Source of the DNA: Brachionus rotundiformis
Taxonomy: Eukaryota > Rotifera > Eurotatoria > Ploima > Brachionidae
NCBI GenBank assembly: GCA_016802295.1
Contig: JAESIW010000207.1
Span: 513,978-577,977 of the forward strand
DNA: 64,000 nt
Direction of reading: 5' to 3'
Shown here: in pieces, positions 45,901 through 57,075 of the stretch
Layout: every line of letters starts with the position of its first letter
Numbering within the stretch: the first letter of the stretch is position 1
Notes under the pieces: generated by a model
Seen by the model: only the letters and a program-made list of their open reading frames with translations
What the model was told of the DNA's origin: nothing
Databases searched by the model: none
Program-made: the position numbers and the translations under genes

Positions 45901-47040
45901 TTTAAATCATAGAACAAATATCAAGGTGAAGAAAACAAAAATTTTCTAAATTAAATTAGAATGAATGTTTGTTGAAAATATATATATCAAAAATTATTCC
46001 CAATGTGAATAAATATATTTAAAATTTATCATTTTACCTTAAAAAACTTGTTTAGAGTCATGCTTTTTCATTGGATCAATCGTATCAAATAAATAAAGAA
46101 TGACGAAGCATTACAATTTGGTATCAAGACCAGTTTTAGGGATGGTAAAAAGTTTTTTGTTTAAAATATTCTATTGATTAACAGTTTATCTTTAAAATAT
46201 TATCTTTCTTTTAATAAATTATATTAGAGTTTTCTTATCGATTTTTACTTTTTGCCATGTTTTTTAGAGATAAAGATGACATCTTTATTTTTTATAATTT
46301 TATGAATTTTTAAAAATAATCTTATAAATTTTTTTTATTTGGCTATAAAAATTATATTAATATATTTGTTTTATTTCCATCCTTTATCAACCTAAAAAAT
46401 ACTGAATGAATTAATTTATCTAAAAATTTTTATTTCAAAAAATATGAAATAATTACAAATACACTTTCAGACTAAAACCCCTTTAAATTTATAATTTCAG
46501 CTATTTAATTTTTAACAAACGATTGTTAATAAGTTCTTTTTTCAAAAGTTTGTTTAAGCATTTAAGACTGCTTCCCAAAGGCCATTTTAATGTTGACAAC
46601 TTATTTCCTATTAGGTTTACCAACTTGATTTGACCAATTTGACCCTTTTTGTTTAAGATTTTAAGATCTTGTTTGAATCAAGTCTTTAAGGCAGCAAATG
46701 AGTTTACCTTTCTTTTAATGTTCATCAGCCATTTGCCCAGTTAGATTGGAATTGCTTTGTTTGCTTCCGAACCCCGAAATGATGACACTTTTAATTTTCT
46801 GTCTTTAAAATGTCCACTTTTAATTATCAAAGCAAGTCTCTTTATGCTTTGGTTATGGTCAAATATAGCCACTGTACTCTGTCAAAGTGTTCCAGACATT
46901 TTATTCATCAACTTTTGAAAATAAAGCTTTCTGTTTGAAAATTTTATGATTAAATAATAATAATTTTGTGGTTGTGGTTATTTTTTGCCATTAGATATGA
47001 ATAGAAAGTTTAATTATACTAAATAAATGACTTGGTAACC
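45901..47040. other. Intergenic
   Basis: About 1.1 kb upstream of the nuclear receptor. The part 46500-46920 is less A+T rich than its surroundings and may be old repeat DNA, but no family could be named. Confidence 0.5.
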
Positions 47041-47480
47041 AGACAGATAAGTGAAAATGGGAACTCATAAAGACATTAAGAAATTTGCAAAACCAAAAGG
47101 AGTATTTGCCAGACTGAAACCAGGGTGGAATCAAAAAAAGCCTGAACACGTTCCACACAAGTAGCCTGAGAAGGATTCTTGGAATACACTGGCCTGAAAT
47201 ATTGCCAAACAATGAACTATATAGAAGAACGAGTCAGAGCTATTCAGTCAATGTGTCAGAAATTAAAGACTACGGTGGCTTGGACATATAAAGAATGAAA
47301 AGAATACGAACACCAAACAGAGCTCTTCGATGGATACCTCAAGGGCGAAGAAAGGGAGGAAGACCAGCAATAACATGGAAATCAACAATCACGAAAAAGT
47401 TCACCAAAATGAGAATGAGATGGGAAGAAGCAAGGTAAAGTGATGACCCTACGCTCCCCAAGGAATGGAAAAAGAACTAG
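47041..47480 (+). pseudogene. RTE/endonuclease-type non-LTR element, 3' end remnant
   Basis: Broken C-terminus of an ORF2. Sequence resembles SLRRILGIHWPEILPNNELY, then after shifts KRIRTPNRALRWIPQGRRKG and GRPAITWKSTITKKFTKMR, followed by MRWEEAR. This is the ending typical of RTE-like and related elements (CLRRILxIxWPDxIxNxEL, then ALRWxPxGKRxRGRPxxTWRRT). Several stops and frameshifts; not active. Confidence 0.78.
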
Positions 47481-47716
47481 ACAGATAAGCCAAATATGGC
47501 AAACTTTTTATTTGATTCTACAGCATTTACTTAAAATATTTGAAGAAGTTAAATTATCTAAAACTTACGGCCTCAAATGAATTTTTATTTTAAAAATTAA
47601 ATAAAAAAACCAAACCTTTTCTAATAAATCTAAAATTAGATTTTATTAATTTAAAAGTTTTAAATTAAAACTATTTATTAATAAATGAAAAAAAAATTTT
47701 TTTTATTTTTTTAAAA

Positions 47717-49477
47717 ATGGAATCCAAAACTAAAGAGCTTGAGAAAACACAAAATGAACTAAACACTGCCTTAACCAAAATGCTAAACATTCTTGAAATG
47801 GAACAAGATAAGCAGTATGTTTCATATGCTGACTTGTTCGACCAGTTGTTGACTGCTTTTTCAGTTGATCTAAAGTCCGAGCTTCATCCATCCGGAGTTG
47901 CCAAAGACTATGTTGGAGTTCATCTCGGCCCTTCCTATGACCAGCATGACTTCAAACTTTTGATTAAGTCTTTCAAAAATAACCAAGTCTTGGATGCCTT
48001 CTATGCCCTTAGAATCATAAACGATGCCAGACTAAAATTGTCCCAGCTACCCAACATCCAAGAGTGCTTAATTGATGATCCCTTAGAAGGGGGCTGTATT
48101 ATAGTAGGAGATTTGCATGGGCATTTTAATGATCTCTTGCATATTATTCAAAAATATGGAACACTAGGTGCTAATTATAAATTTATATTCAATGGTGACT
48201 ATGTGGATAGAGGTGACAAACAGATTGAAGTATTGCTGACAGTGCTGTACGCATTTTTGATGCAACCAGACCGTATTTTCATAAATCGAGGAAATCACGA
48301 AGACATAAGCATGAATGTGAGGAATTGGCCAAAAATAAACTTTTTTGGTACGATTAGAAAGACTTATCGCAAATATTGGAAGGTGGTGTTCAGCTCAGTG
48401 GAGGATTTGTTTTGCAGCTTACCATTGGCAACTATACTCCATAATCGAATTACTGAGAGAAAGTATTTTGTGGTTCATGGCGGAATTGGAAATGATACTG
48501 ATCTGGACTATATTCAGCACAAATTAGATAGAAGTAAATATAAAAAAATAACATTCTGTAATGTAGTCTCAGAGCAAGAAGCAACTGAGCTCAAGTACAT
48601 GGCGGACTTGCTGTGGAGTGATCCAAAGTCAAGCGAAAATGGACACAAACCATTGAGTGGATGCTGTTTTAACACCAATAGAAACTTAGGATGCTTTTTC
48701 GGTCCTGATGTGACATTCGATTTTTGCCAAAGACACAACTTTACAGCTCTTATTCGCAGTCACCAGCTAAGAGTCAAGGGATACAGCGAGGACCATGAAA
48801 AGTGCATTACTGTATTTTCGGCCTCGCATTACTGCGATGGACACAACTATGGCGCCATCTTAAAGCTAACACCTGATGCCCTCTTACCTAAACCACATAG
48901 ATACAAAAATAAAGTGGGAGATCTATCGGACACTTTGTATGTCCAAAATGAAAGTTTGATAAAGCGCTTCAAAGGCTTGATTCAAAGAAATGAGGAAGAG
49001 TTGAGAAAAAAATTCGAAGTATATGACACCAATGGAGATGGTTGGATCAAGACTGAGCACTGGGCTGATGTTTTAAGCCAGTTTTTTAATAGTAATATAA
49101 CAAGTAATCATCTGACCACAATCAAGTCGTTTTTGTGTGAATGTGATGAGAATGAGATGATTAATTATAAGACAATGTTTGGCCAAAAGATTGGAAATGA
49201 AGAGTATGGCAAATTTTGTGACAAAAATACTATGGATGTTATTGAGAGTTTGTTTGAAGTATTGGACAGAAATAATGATTGCCGGATATCAGTAAATGAT
49301 GCCAAAGAAGCACTGAATATTGTAAGTCAAAGACTTGGCGATAATTATTTGGTCCATAATGCCTATGAATTTATGAAGCTTTTGGACATGAATAAAGACA
49401 ATTATGTTGATTTGGACGAGTTTAAAAAGACTTTTTTAAAAAATGAAGAAATAACTTTGACAGCTAGAAAACTATGA
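47717..49477 (+). CDS. PPEF: PPEF/RdgC-type Ser/Thr phosphatase with EF-hands (586 aa)
   Basis: Metal-dependent PPP-family Ser/Thr phosphatase fused to Ca2+-binding EF-hands. Catalytic motifs: GDLHGHF (131-137), GDYVDRG (160-166), NRGNHE (190-195), HGG (254-256), RSHQ (347-350) and SASHYCDGHNYGA (368-380). EF-hand loops at about 437-448 (DTNGDGWIKTEH), 517-528 (DRNNDCRISVND) and 557-568 (DMNKDNYVDLDE); the region near 475-486 may be a degenerate fourth. Family members usually begin with a calmodulin-binding IQ motif; here the first 30 residues look like a short coiled coil (ESKTKELEKTQNELNTALTK) and no IQ was seen. It is one uninterrupted exon in a region where most genes are split, which hints at intron loss or retrocopying. 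All catalytic residues look intact. Confidence 0.94.
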   Translation: MESKTKELEKTQNELNTALTKMLNILEMEQDKQYVSYADLFDQLLTAFSVDLKSELHPSGVAKDYVGVHLGPSYDQHDFKLLIKSFKNNQVLDAFYALRIINDARLKLSQLPNIQECLIDDPLEGGCIIVGDLHGHFNDLLHIIQKYGTLGANYKFIFNGDYVDRGDKQIEVLLTVLYAFLMQPDRIFINRGNHEDISMNVRNWPKINFFGTIRKTYRKYWKVVFSSVEDLFCSLPLATILHNRITERKYFVVHGGIGNDTDLDYIQHKLDRSKYKKITFCNVVSEQEATELKYMADLLWSDPKSSENGHKPLSGCCFNTNRNLGCFFGPDVTFDFCQRHNFTALIRSHQLRVKGYSEDHEKCITVFSASHYCDGHNYGAILKLTPDALLPKPHRYKNKVGDLSDTLYVQNESLIKRFKGLIQRNEEELRKKFEVYDTNGDGWIKTEHWADVLSQFFNSNITSNHLTTIKSFLCECDENEMINYKTMFGQKIGNEEYGKFCDKNTMDVIESLFEVLDRNNDCRISVNDAKEALNIVSQRLGDNYLVHNAYEFMKLLDMNKDNYVDLDEFKKTFLKNEEITLTARKL

Positions 49478-49737
49478 TTAAATGATTGTTGATATTTTAT
49501 TTTTTTAATTTTGATTTGTAGTTTTAGTAGATTAAAAAAATAAAAGTAAAACTTTTAATCAAATATCTTTTTTATCTTTTAAGAAATGTTCTTGTTCACA
49601 ATTATGTCCCACAAATCCCTTCAAAAAAATAATTTTAAATTTAAATTTGATTTATAAAAAATCATTTGTTTAGCTATCATTAATGAATTAACTTAATCTT
49701 TGATCTAAATCAATGGTCATTTAAAAGTGAATTAAAG

Positions 49738-50187
49738 TCAAACCTCCTTGCACTCGCAAGTATGCAAATTTGCAGTCGGATAATTTAAAGGGGTTCCTTT
49801 TAAACTAAAATATTTAGTGATTAGAGAATTTTTTTAAGCTACCTCCATTTAAGCATTTAATTGATTCTTAATAAAAGTTAATTAACATTTATGGGATATT
49901 ATTTTTATTTTGGTACCATCATCCTTTTGTAAAGTAGTGATAGTAGTGGTGGCAGTGGTAGTATCCTTTGACAAAGTAGTAGTGATAGGTTGTTCTTGGT
50001 AAATTGTTGATAATTCAAGGTCTTTAGAAATTTTTGGAGAATATATATTATTGATAAAGATACCTCGATTTGGGAACTCAATCTCATTTTTAATTTGTTG
50101 TTGATAGTTTAAAAAGAAAACTATGATTATCGTAAAAATCGCTCCCAATACTAAAAAAACCAAAGCAATTCTTCTTCCATCAACCAT
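49738..50187 (-). CDS. Small type II membrane protein with EGF-like tail, 24-nt microexon (117 aa)
   Basis: Exons: 49917-50187, 49843-49866 (24 nt) and 49738-49796. N-terminal anchor at about 7-27 (IALVFLVLGAIFTIIIVFFL), then a Thr-rich stretch (TTATTTITT). Unspliced, the frame ends at 49882 as KIKIISHKC. With the two small exons it reads DDESIKCLNGGTPLNYPTAN and ends LHTCECKEV, an EGF-like core (C-LNGG-T...C-E-C), and all phases fit. The first donor (GTACCA) is weak, so the splice is inference supported by the EGF pattern. A plausible short membrane-bound EGF-type ligand or a fragment of a larger family; partner unknown. Confidence 0.55.
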
Positions 50188-51249
50188 GATTATTTAAATC
50201 TTTATTTAAGAATTTAAATAAGCTTTTTTACTATTTTAAGAAAATATTTAAAATTAATTCATTTCTAATTATTTTTAAGTTATCAGTAATAAGATAAGAT
50301 AATTAATAAATTTTGATATTTGTTTATCTGGTAAAGCGGCTTTACCAATTACTCATTTAGTTTCAAAAATGTTAAAGACAATTTCTAATAATTCTCTTTT
50401 TTAATCCAAATCATAAAAACCAAAACAGCTTATTTTCCAACAATCATGGCAATTAAAATTTGGTTTTAAAAAGAATTTAATTTTCGAAAATGTATAATCA
50501 TTTTAAATTATTTACCATTTTATACTCAATTTTATGATAATAATTAAATTTTATCTTTATTCTTTTGCTTTGAATTATTACTGTCTTAACAAGCATTCGA
50601 AATTTTTATTATAATTAAGAATTTTTAGAAAATGTAAAAACTTTGTGACCATTCGGAATTTTTCTTTCATAGTTCCAAGGCATATATTATTTTTAAAAGC
50701 ATTCCATAAGTTTTTTTGCTTTAAAAGGTTCCAATTTCAGATCTTTCCAATTTTGTTTTGTTATTGTTTTAATTAATGTCACTCCGATTTAATTTTATTA
50801 GTGTAAATAGATTAAGTATTGTGAATTTTTTGTTCCTTTATCCATATTTGTCCAATGAGAAACAATGGAATAATTACCAAAGCATCCGATAGAGTTTCTC
50901 ATGATAAGCTTTTGTATTAACTTAGTTTTTACGTTTATGGTGAATGTATGATAAAATGGATCACATGATTTTTGAGGGGTAGAACTTAGAAAGTAATACC
51001 TGGTGAATTATGTTCAAACTAGATGTGATAAGTAAAGGACTGGTCAACATCACTGAATAGTGATAAGTGCAAAGTTTAACAAACTGGCAGCAAAATACTA
51101 AATTCACAACATTGATTCAAAACCACTCAACAAGTCTGTTTTGTGAAAGAGACTTACAGTATTTTCTCAAAAAGAAGAAACTTGCTTCTAGTTGAATCAA
51201 AAATTATCCCTTATTCGAATTTTTTTTACAAAAAATGTATCTTTTTTCT
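50188..51249. other. Intergenic
   Basis: About 1 kb. The part 50880-51150 is less A+T rich and could be retroelement debris, but no motif was secure. Confidence 0.5.
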
Positions 51250-52760
51250 TAATAATAATAAATAATAATAAAATGAAAGCTATAATGTGCAAGCACATGG
51301 AACAAGGGTTAAGCCTCATCATAATAGCTTGTTTAAATCAAGTTAGTCAATTTTGTTTTTAAAAACATTTACTGTGTCTGAGTTAATAACAACTCTGTCA
51401 AGTCGATTCCAAACATTGACCACTCTGTTGCTGAAAAAATTAAATATTTGCTCACAAATCTTTACTAATTGTCTTTCTAACGAAAAACCATGACGTCTAG
51501 AGGTTGGACGAAACGTATTTTCTGGATTATTCTTGAAGACTAAGGGTACATGCCAGTTAATCTTGTGGTGCCCTTTTATAATTTTAAACATCTCGATCAG
51601 ATCGCCTCTTAATCTTCTGGTCTCTAGACTGGTTAAATTCAATGCAACCAATCTTTCTGAATAGCTTAGCATTTTTAGATCTGGAACCAATTTAGTAGCT
51701 CTTCTCTGGACTGATTCTAACACCTTGATGTCTTTTTTTAAGTACGGGTTCCAAACTTGTACTCCATATTCTAGATAAGGCCTAACAAAAGCTTTATATA
51801 ACCTTATTAATGTTTCTTTGTTCTGGAATTTAATAGTTCGTCTTATTGAACCCAAAACTGAATTAGCTTTGTTTGCAGCGGTGTTGACTTGTTTTGACCA
51901 CTTCAAATTGTTCGTAATTATTATCCCTAGATCTCGTTCCACCTCTGTTTTCGAAATACTCGTTTGATTAATTGTGTAGTTGAAATTCGGGCTATTTTTA
52001 CCACAGTGCATTACTTTACATTTGTCTTCGTTTAGTTTGATTAACCAGTCGTTCGTCCATCTTATCAAGATACTTTATCAAGATCATCTTCTAAAGCTAA
52101 ACATGATTCCACTCTGTTAACATTTGACATCAACTTTGTGTCATCAGCGAATATCTGACATTGATTTCCTAAAGTATTTGGTAAGTCATTATTGTAAACA
52201 ATGAACAGAATCGGACCCAGAACTGAACCCTGTGGGACTCCACTCTCGACACTAACCCATTCAGACACTGTTTTACCCATTATCACTCTCTGTCTAAAAG
52301 CTTTAATCCATTCAATTAATGACTCATTAAGACCATAACATTCAAGTTTGTGAATTAAGCGTTTATGCGGAACTGTATCGAATGCTTTAGCAAAATCCAA
52401 ATAGATTATGTCCAAATCCTGTTTGAGGTTCATTGACTCAGAGATAAAATCTATGGACTCCAATAAATTTGTAACACATGACTTATTTTTTACAAATCCA
52501 TGCTGTTTGTTGTTGATTAAATTATTCACCACTAAGAAATCGAATATAACTACCTTTAAAATTTTTTCCATAATTTTGCATGGTATTGAGGTTAGTGAAA
52601 CAGGTCTATAATTAGAAGCCTGCATCCTGGAACCCTTCTTGAATAAAGGAGTGACGTTTGCCTCCCTCCATTTGCTCGGAACTTTAGATGTTTCGTAAGA
52701 CTTAATAAAAATAATTGATAGAGGCAAATTGTTTAAAAATAAATCACAATCAACTAGCTA
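51250..52760 (-). mobile_element. 5'-truncated CR1/L2-like non-LTR retrotransposon
   Basis: Best-preserved retroelement here. Minus strand: RT begins within the LNNLPLSIIFIKSYETSKVP region (about 52760). It continues through FKKGSRMQASNYRPVSLTSI, the IIYLDFAKAFDTV catalytic motif, ESGVPQGSVLGPILF and the active site FADD. After a 13-base duplication that shifts the frame (52062-52087) it runs on: IRWTNDWLIKLNEDKCKVMH, DLGIIITNNLKWSKQV, RLYKAFVRPYLEYGVQVWNP and SNRVVNVWNRLDRVV to the stop at 51343. The element ends in an (ATT)n tail at about 51250-51273. The endonuclease half is missing, so this copy is dead. The two remnants at 17283-18960 belong to the same broad family. Confidence 0.92.
52062..52087. 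repeat. 13-bp tandem duplication breaking the RT frame
   Basis: TTATCAAGATACT at 52062-52074 is repeated at 52075-52087 with changes only at its end. The 13-base gain is not a multiple of three and accounts for the split between the two RT frames. Confidence 0.75.
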
Positions 52761-53413
52761 TTTTAGTTCATATCTCCGAATTTAGATAATTAACCAGGGA
52801 AATTTCGGCAACATAAGTACTAACATTATAGAAAAGAAATTCAGATTTTGTTATTTTTAAAAATTAATTATTTCATTTAAAATAATGAACAAAAATCAGT
52901 TATTTTATATTTTTGTCTTGTTAAATAACTTAATAGGATATGATTATCAATTGACCGGCCAAAAAATAGAGAGTTTTTTTCTTAGAAAAACTAATATAGA
53001 TTACCAAGTCTTTGGTATTAAATTAATAAAAGTTCAATAATCTGGTTAATTTTCTGTTTTGATTTTTATTATTAAACATACATTTAAGTTTAATATCAAT
53101 CTAGTCAATTGATCATTTAATTAAGCCTTGAAGAGACAATTCATGGCAACATGGAAAAAATTAATTAAGCTATCAAAATAAAATATCTTGATTAAACCCA
53201 ATTTTTGTGTCTCATTTTAAAAATATGAATAGAACAAAGATCTACTTTTAAAATACCAATTCTAAATATTTTTAATACTACCCTAAAGGTTGATGGATTT
53301 CGAGAAAAACCTTCTCAAATTTCTGTTTAAACTCAGATTAAATTAAATGGTTGATTGACTTGACCATTTGGTATAAATTGGTTGAAAATTTTGGCTCTTC
53401 ATTTGAATTAAAA
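52761..53413. other. Intergenic
   Basis: About 650 bp upstream of the LRR gene, A+T rich, nothing supported. Confidence 0.55.
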
Positions 53414-54835
53414 ATGAGTCAAGTGATAAAGATACTCGTGATTTTCATGCTAATAGATACACTATTATCATTGAGTGAGTGCTTTTTTGAGGGATGTCGA
53501 TGCGTCAAAAATATAGACTATTCATATGACGTAATTTGTGTCAATCAGAAAGATAGCCAATTTCCCAAACGACTCGAATCCAACATTACCAAGACCATAA
53601 ATACATTTCTTCTCAAGCAGTACCAATTTACAGAAGTACCTGCAGGTGCATTTGAGGGGCTGTCGATTAGAAATTTGATAATTGGAGAAAATAGGCTCAA
53701 AAAATTAGGACCTGACACCTTCAAAGGTATCAAGTCGCTATCTCTTTTGAAAATAATAGAAAAAGACTTTGAAACAATCGAACAGGGCTCATTTGATCCA
53801 ATAAGCTACTATTTGACAGAGCTTGGTATTTGGCAGATAAATTACCAAAGCGAGAATATCGATGAATTTTTTGCCGAGCTGAAAAGCTTAAAGAACCTCA
53901 AGACTCTTAGTCTAATGGGATATGGCCTCAAACAATTTAAAACTGAATGGACCAGCATTTTCGAACCAATTGTCCACTTGAACCTTGCTTCGAATGAAAT
54001 GAGCTCAATTGATCCAAAAACCTTCTCGTCATGCAAACAAATTGAGTCAATCAACCTAAGTAATAATTTTATCACCAATTTGACATCGATTTTGGTGGCA
54101 TTGGAGCCTGTCCGCACCAAAATAAGAGATCTTAAATTGGCATCTAATCAGATCAGTGGTATTACAGATTTTTCATCATTTCCAAAATTAGAAGCTTTGG
54201 ATTTATCCAACAACAAAATAGAAGTTATTCCAGATAATTTACTAAGTGGTCTGAGTAGGCTAAACAGCTTGTATTTGTCATTCAATTTAATTCGCTCTTT
54301 GCCACAGTCTTTGTTTACCAGTGTACCTGATTTGGAGATTTTAATGCTGGACAATAACTATTTAAGCTCCGTTCCGAGCATAAAATTGCTCAAAAATTTA
54401 AAAATACTGGATCTAAGTTACCAAAATTTAAATCTAAACGAGCTAGATGATTATGCGTTCGAGCGTGGAAACTCGAGTTGTTGCCTTTACTTAAATTTGG
54501 CAGGGAATAAAATTGAAAAGTTTGGCAAAAAGACGTTTTGTTCAAGAGATAGTAAATTAAGTGAAATTAGAAAATTGGATCTGAGCTATCAGTCAATGAC
54601 AAACATGAACCAATGTTTGTTGTCGCAATTGAGATCAGACATGGCAAACAAAATCGAGTTCTATGTCACTTTGGATAATGAGATTAGCAAAGAAACCACG
54701 GTAAAGTGTGACTGCAAGCTGAAGAATTTTTTAAAAAATTCAAAAATTGAATTCATCGGACCATGTTCAGATGTGGCTGGTGCATGCGACCAGGATCAGA
54801 AATCTGTTCAATGTGGCAACGAATTTGCTTGCTGA
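53414..54835 (+). CDS. Secreted leucine-rich-repeat protein (473 aa)
   Basis: Single exon. Start chosen at ATG 53414, which opens a signal peptide (MSQVIKILVIFMLIDTLLSL); the frame extends 21 codons upstream but without a leader. Mature N-terminus has LRRNT-type cysteines (CFFEGCRC ... ICV). About ten LRRs follow with the LxxLxLxxN pattern, for example IRDLKLASNQISGI, LEALDLSNNKIEVIPDNLL and LNSLYLSFNLIRSLPQSLF. The C-terminal cap has an LRRCT-like set (CDCKLKNFL, then four further Cys). No membrane segment near the end, so probably secreted or bound through partners. Likely a protein-protein recognition role outside the cell. Orthology unclear because LRR ectodomains are many and similar. 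Confidence 0.9.
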   Translation: MSQVIKILVIFMLIDTLLSLSECFFEGCRCVKNIDYSYDVICVNQKDSQFPKRLESNITKTINTFLLKQYQFTEVPAGAFEGLSIRNLIIGENRLKKLGPDTFKGIKSLSLLKIIEKDFETIEQGSFDPISYYLTELGIWQINYQSENIDEFFAELKSLKNLKTLSLMGYGLKQFKTEWTSIFEPIVHLNLASNEMSSIDPKTFSSCKQIESINLSNNFITNLTSILVALEPVRTKIRDLKLASNQISGITDFSSFPKLEALDLSNNKIEVIPDNLLSGLSRLNSLYLSFNLIRSLPQSLFTSVPDLEILMLDNNYLSSVPSIKLLKNLKILDLSYQNLNLNELDDYAFERGNSSCCLYLNLAGNKIEKFGKKTFCSRDSKLSEIRKLDLSYQSMTNMNQCLLSQLRSDMANKIEFYVTLDNEISKETTVKCDCKLKNFLKNSKIEFIGPCSDVAGACDQDQKSVQCGNEFAC

Positions 54836-57075
54836 ATTTAATTTAGAAAAATTAAATTCAAATTTTTGTTTAATTATGTAACATTTTGATTGTAACCACA
54901 ATCATTTCGATCATATCAATTTTTTATCTAAATTTATTTATTTTTTTGATAATATTAAAATTTTAAAATAAATTTTTAAATATTTAAAAAAAAATTAATC
55001 ACTTATAATTTATGAGATTGAATTAAAATCTTAAATTAAACTATTTTATTGCTGGTTTTGCAGATCCACGTTGTCCTTGGAGTACTCATTGAAGGACTGT
55101 ACTTGGTATAAGTGTTCCTTTCACTCCAAGGTGATGTGAAACCACCAAGAATCCTCTCAGAGCGGTAAGTTTTCAAGCATCTTCTACCAGATTTAATACA
55201 TTTTCCAGCATTCGCCTCAGAAAATCGGTGCTTAATTTTACAGCTTATTGACTTCCATTCTAGTCCAAGTCAAGCTTAAACACCATTCTGTTTTACAAGT
55301 CTATTCTTCAAATATCTTTATGTGTTCGAATTGCTGCACTAATGGTGCTTTCCAAATATTTGTGAAGCATCGATGTTGATGGGGATATCTAACTTGGTTC
55401 TGATGTACATAACTTTTGATTTGGTTACATTTTGAAAAATAAATCGAAAGCTTGGAGGAAATTTATAGTGGAATGATTAGGTAAAAGATAATTATCTAAA
55501 ATAGATTGTGGTAGTAGTTGATGGAAAGAAAGTAGCTCCTCTTCACCACGCTGGTACTGAAATTGCGGTTTATGACACCTGACGATTGTGGTGGAGATCA
55601 CTTTGAGCTCTTTAGTTCTTTTGGTCACCAAGTTTATCACCTTGTCCATGATATACTTCAATGCAAGTCTCCAAATGATGGTTTTAAGCTGATCGAGATG
55701 TTGTAGAGTGGAAGTGGTAAGCAACAAAGCTAAAGATTTTTCGAAATCTTATGAAACTAGCTACAAAGTAAGTTAAGAATAAGAGCCTTGAAAATTATTT
55801 GATCTTTTCTGCATTTTTATTGCTACTCTATGTAGCCATAATTTTTATAAAATTCTAAATATTAATAAAATTAATGTGAAATATTGGACTCAAATTTGAG
55901 ACTATTGCTTAATTTATCTATAAAAAGATAAAAAAAAGTCTAAAAAATGTCAGTGCTATCAGTGGTTTTAAAAATCCAGACTTGAATGAATGGTAAAGTC
56001 GGGCAGTTAATGTAGGCAAAGCTCAATCTGGTAACTTTAAAGCATTAAATGACAAGATTTTACTAATTATTAATTATTTTTATAAAACCAATACTATACA
56101 AGAATGGTTAATTTCATTTCGTAACATTCAGTTTTAAGAAGTGAAATTGTAGTCAAGCAACCAAGATGAAGCCTGTAGCTTGTAGAAGTCGAATAGCTAC
56201 AAAGAAGCAAGGGATTACACAACCAAAACTCATTTTTTTCTACAAATAAACCTTAATAAATTTAATTCAATTTATATCATTTATTTTATTAAGTTTTATT
56301 AATAGCATAATTTCATTTACTTCTTACTGTAAAAACTTTAATTAATCAATTAAGATGCAATTGATTGCTAGAAGTTAAAATAAAAGGATTTTTCGGGAAA
56401 AAAATGACCACAAAACTTTATTAAAATGTAAAAGATTGTTTAAAACAACGCTAAATATTTTATAAAAGATTAATCATTTTTTAATTTTGTTAATTTTGAT
56501 CATAAAATTGTCACTTTATGTAATTATAAGAATAAAAGTTTATTATAAGTAATTTTTCTTAATAATTATTTTATTATTATATTATTTGCCGTAAGAATTA
56601 TTAATCCTAAAAAATAAATTAATTTAAAACGATTTTATTTAAATTATTTTACATTTTATAATCATTTTTGATGATCTATTCGAGTTTTTTTATTTAATTT
56701 AATTAAATAAAAGTAGTGTAGTTTATATTTTTGTAATTAGTTTTTGATCATATTTATTCTTTCACAATATTAGTAAACAAAAGTATCACTCGATCTTATG
56801 ACTTTTTAAACAAATCTGTATCTTTAATTTATTAAATAAAAAATATATATATAAATTATTATCTTAATGTTTTTATAAATTTCAAAAAATTTAACAATCA
56901 TAAAATAAAATTTTATCTATATATTCTTTAAACTATTTTATTGTAGTCATAGAATTCATGTGATCTAATAAAATTACATGTTTATCTTTAAGTAAATTTT
57001 TAAAACGAAGCACTTTTTATTAAATAAAAAAAAAATTAATTTATAAAATTTATATTTATTTTAATTTTCTGAAAA
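54836..57075. other. Intergenic with unclassified repeat-like island
   Basis: 2.2 kb before the tandem aminopeptidase. Between about 55030 and 55750 base composition rises in G+C and a minus-strand frame (55425-55727, with KYIMDKVINLVTKRTKELKV) stays open, followed by more frame-shifted coding-like text towards 55030. It looks like a decayed element or pseudogene, but no family motif was found. The rest is plain A+T-rich DNA. Confidence 0.45.

Noticed and set aside
53351..53413. Longer N-terminus for the LRR protein
   Set aside because: The 21 upstream codons are not a leader; ATG 53414 starts a proper signal peptide.
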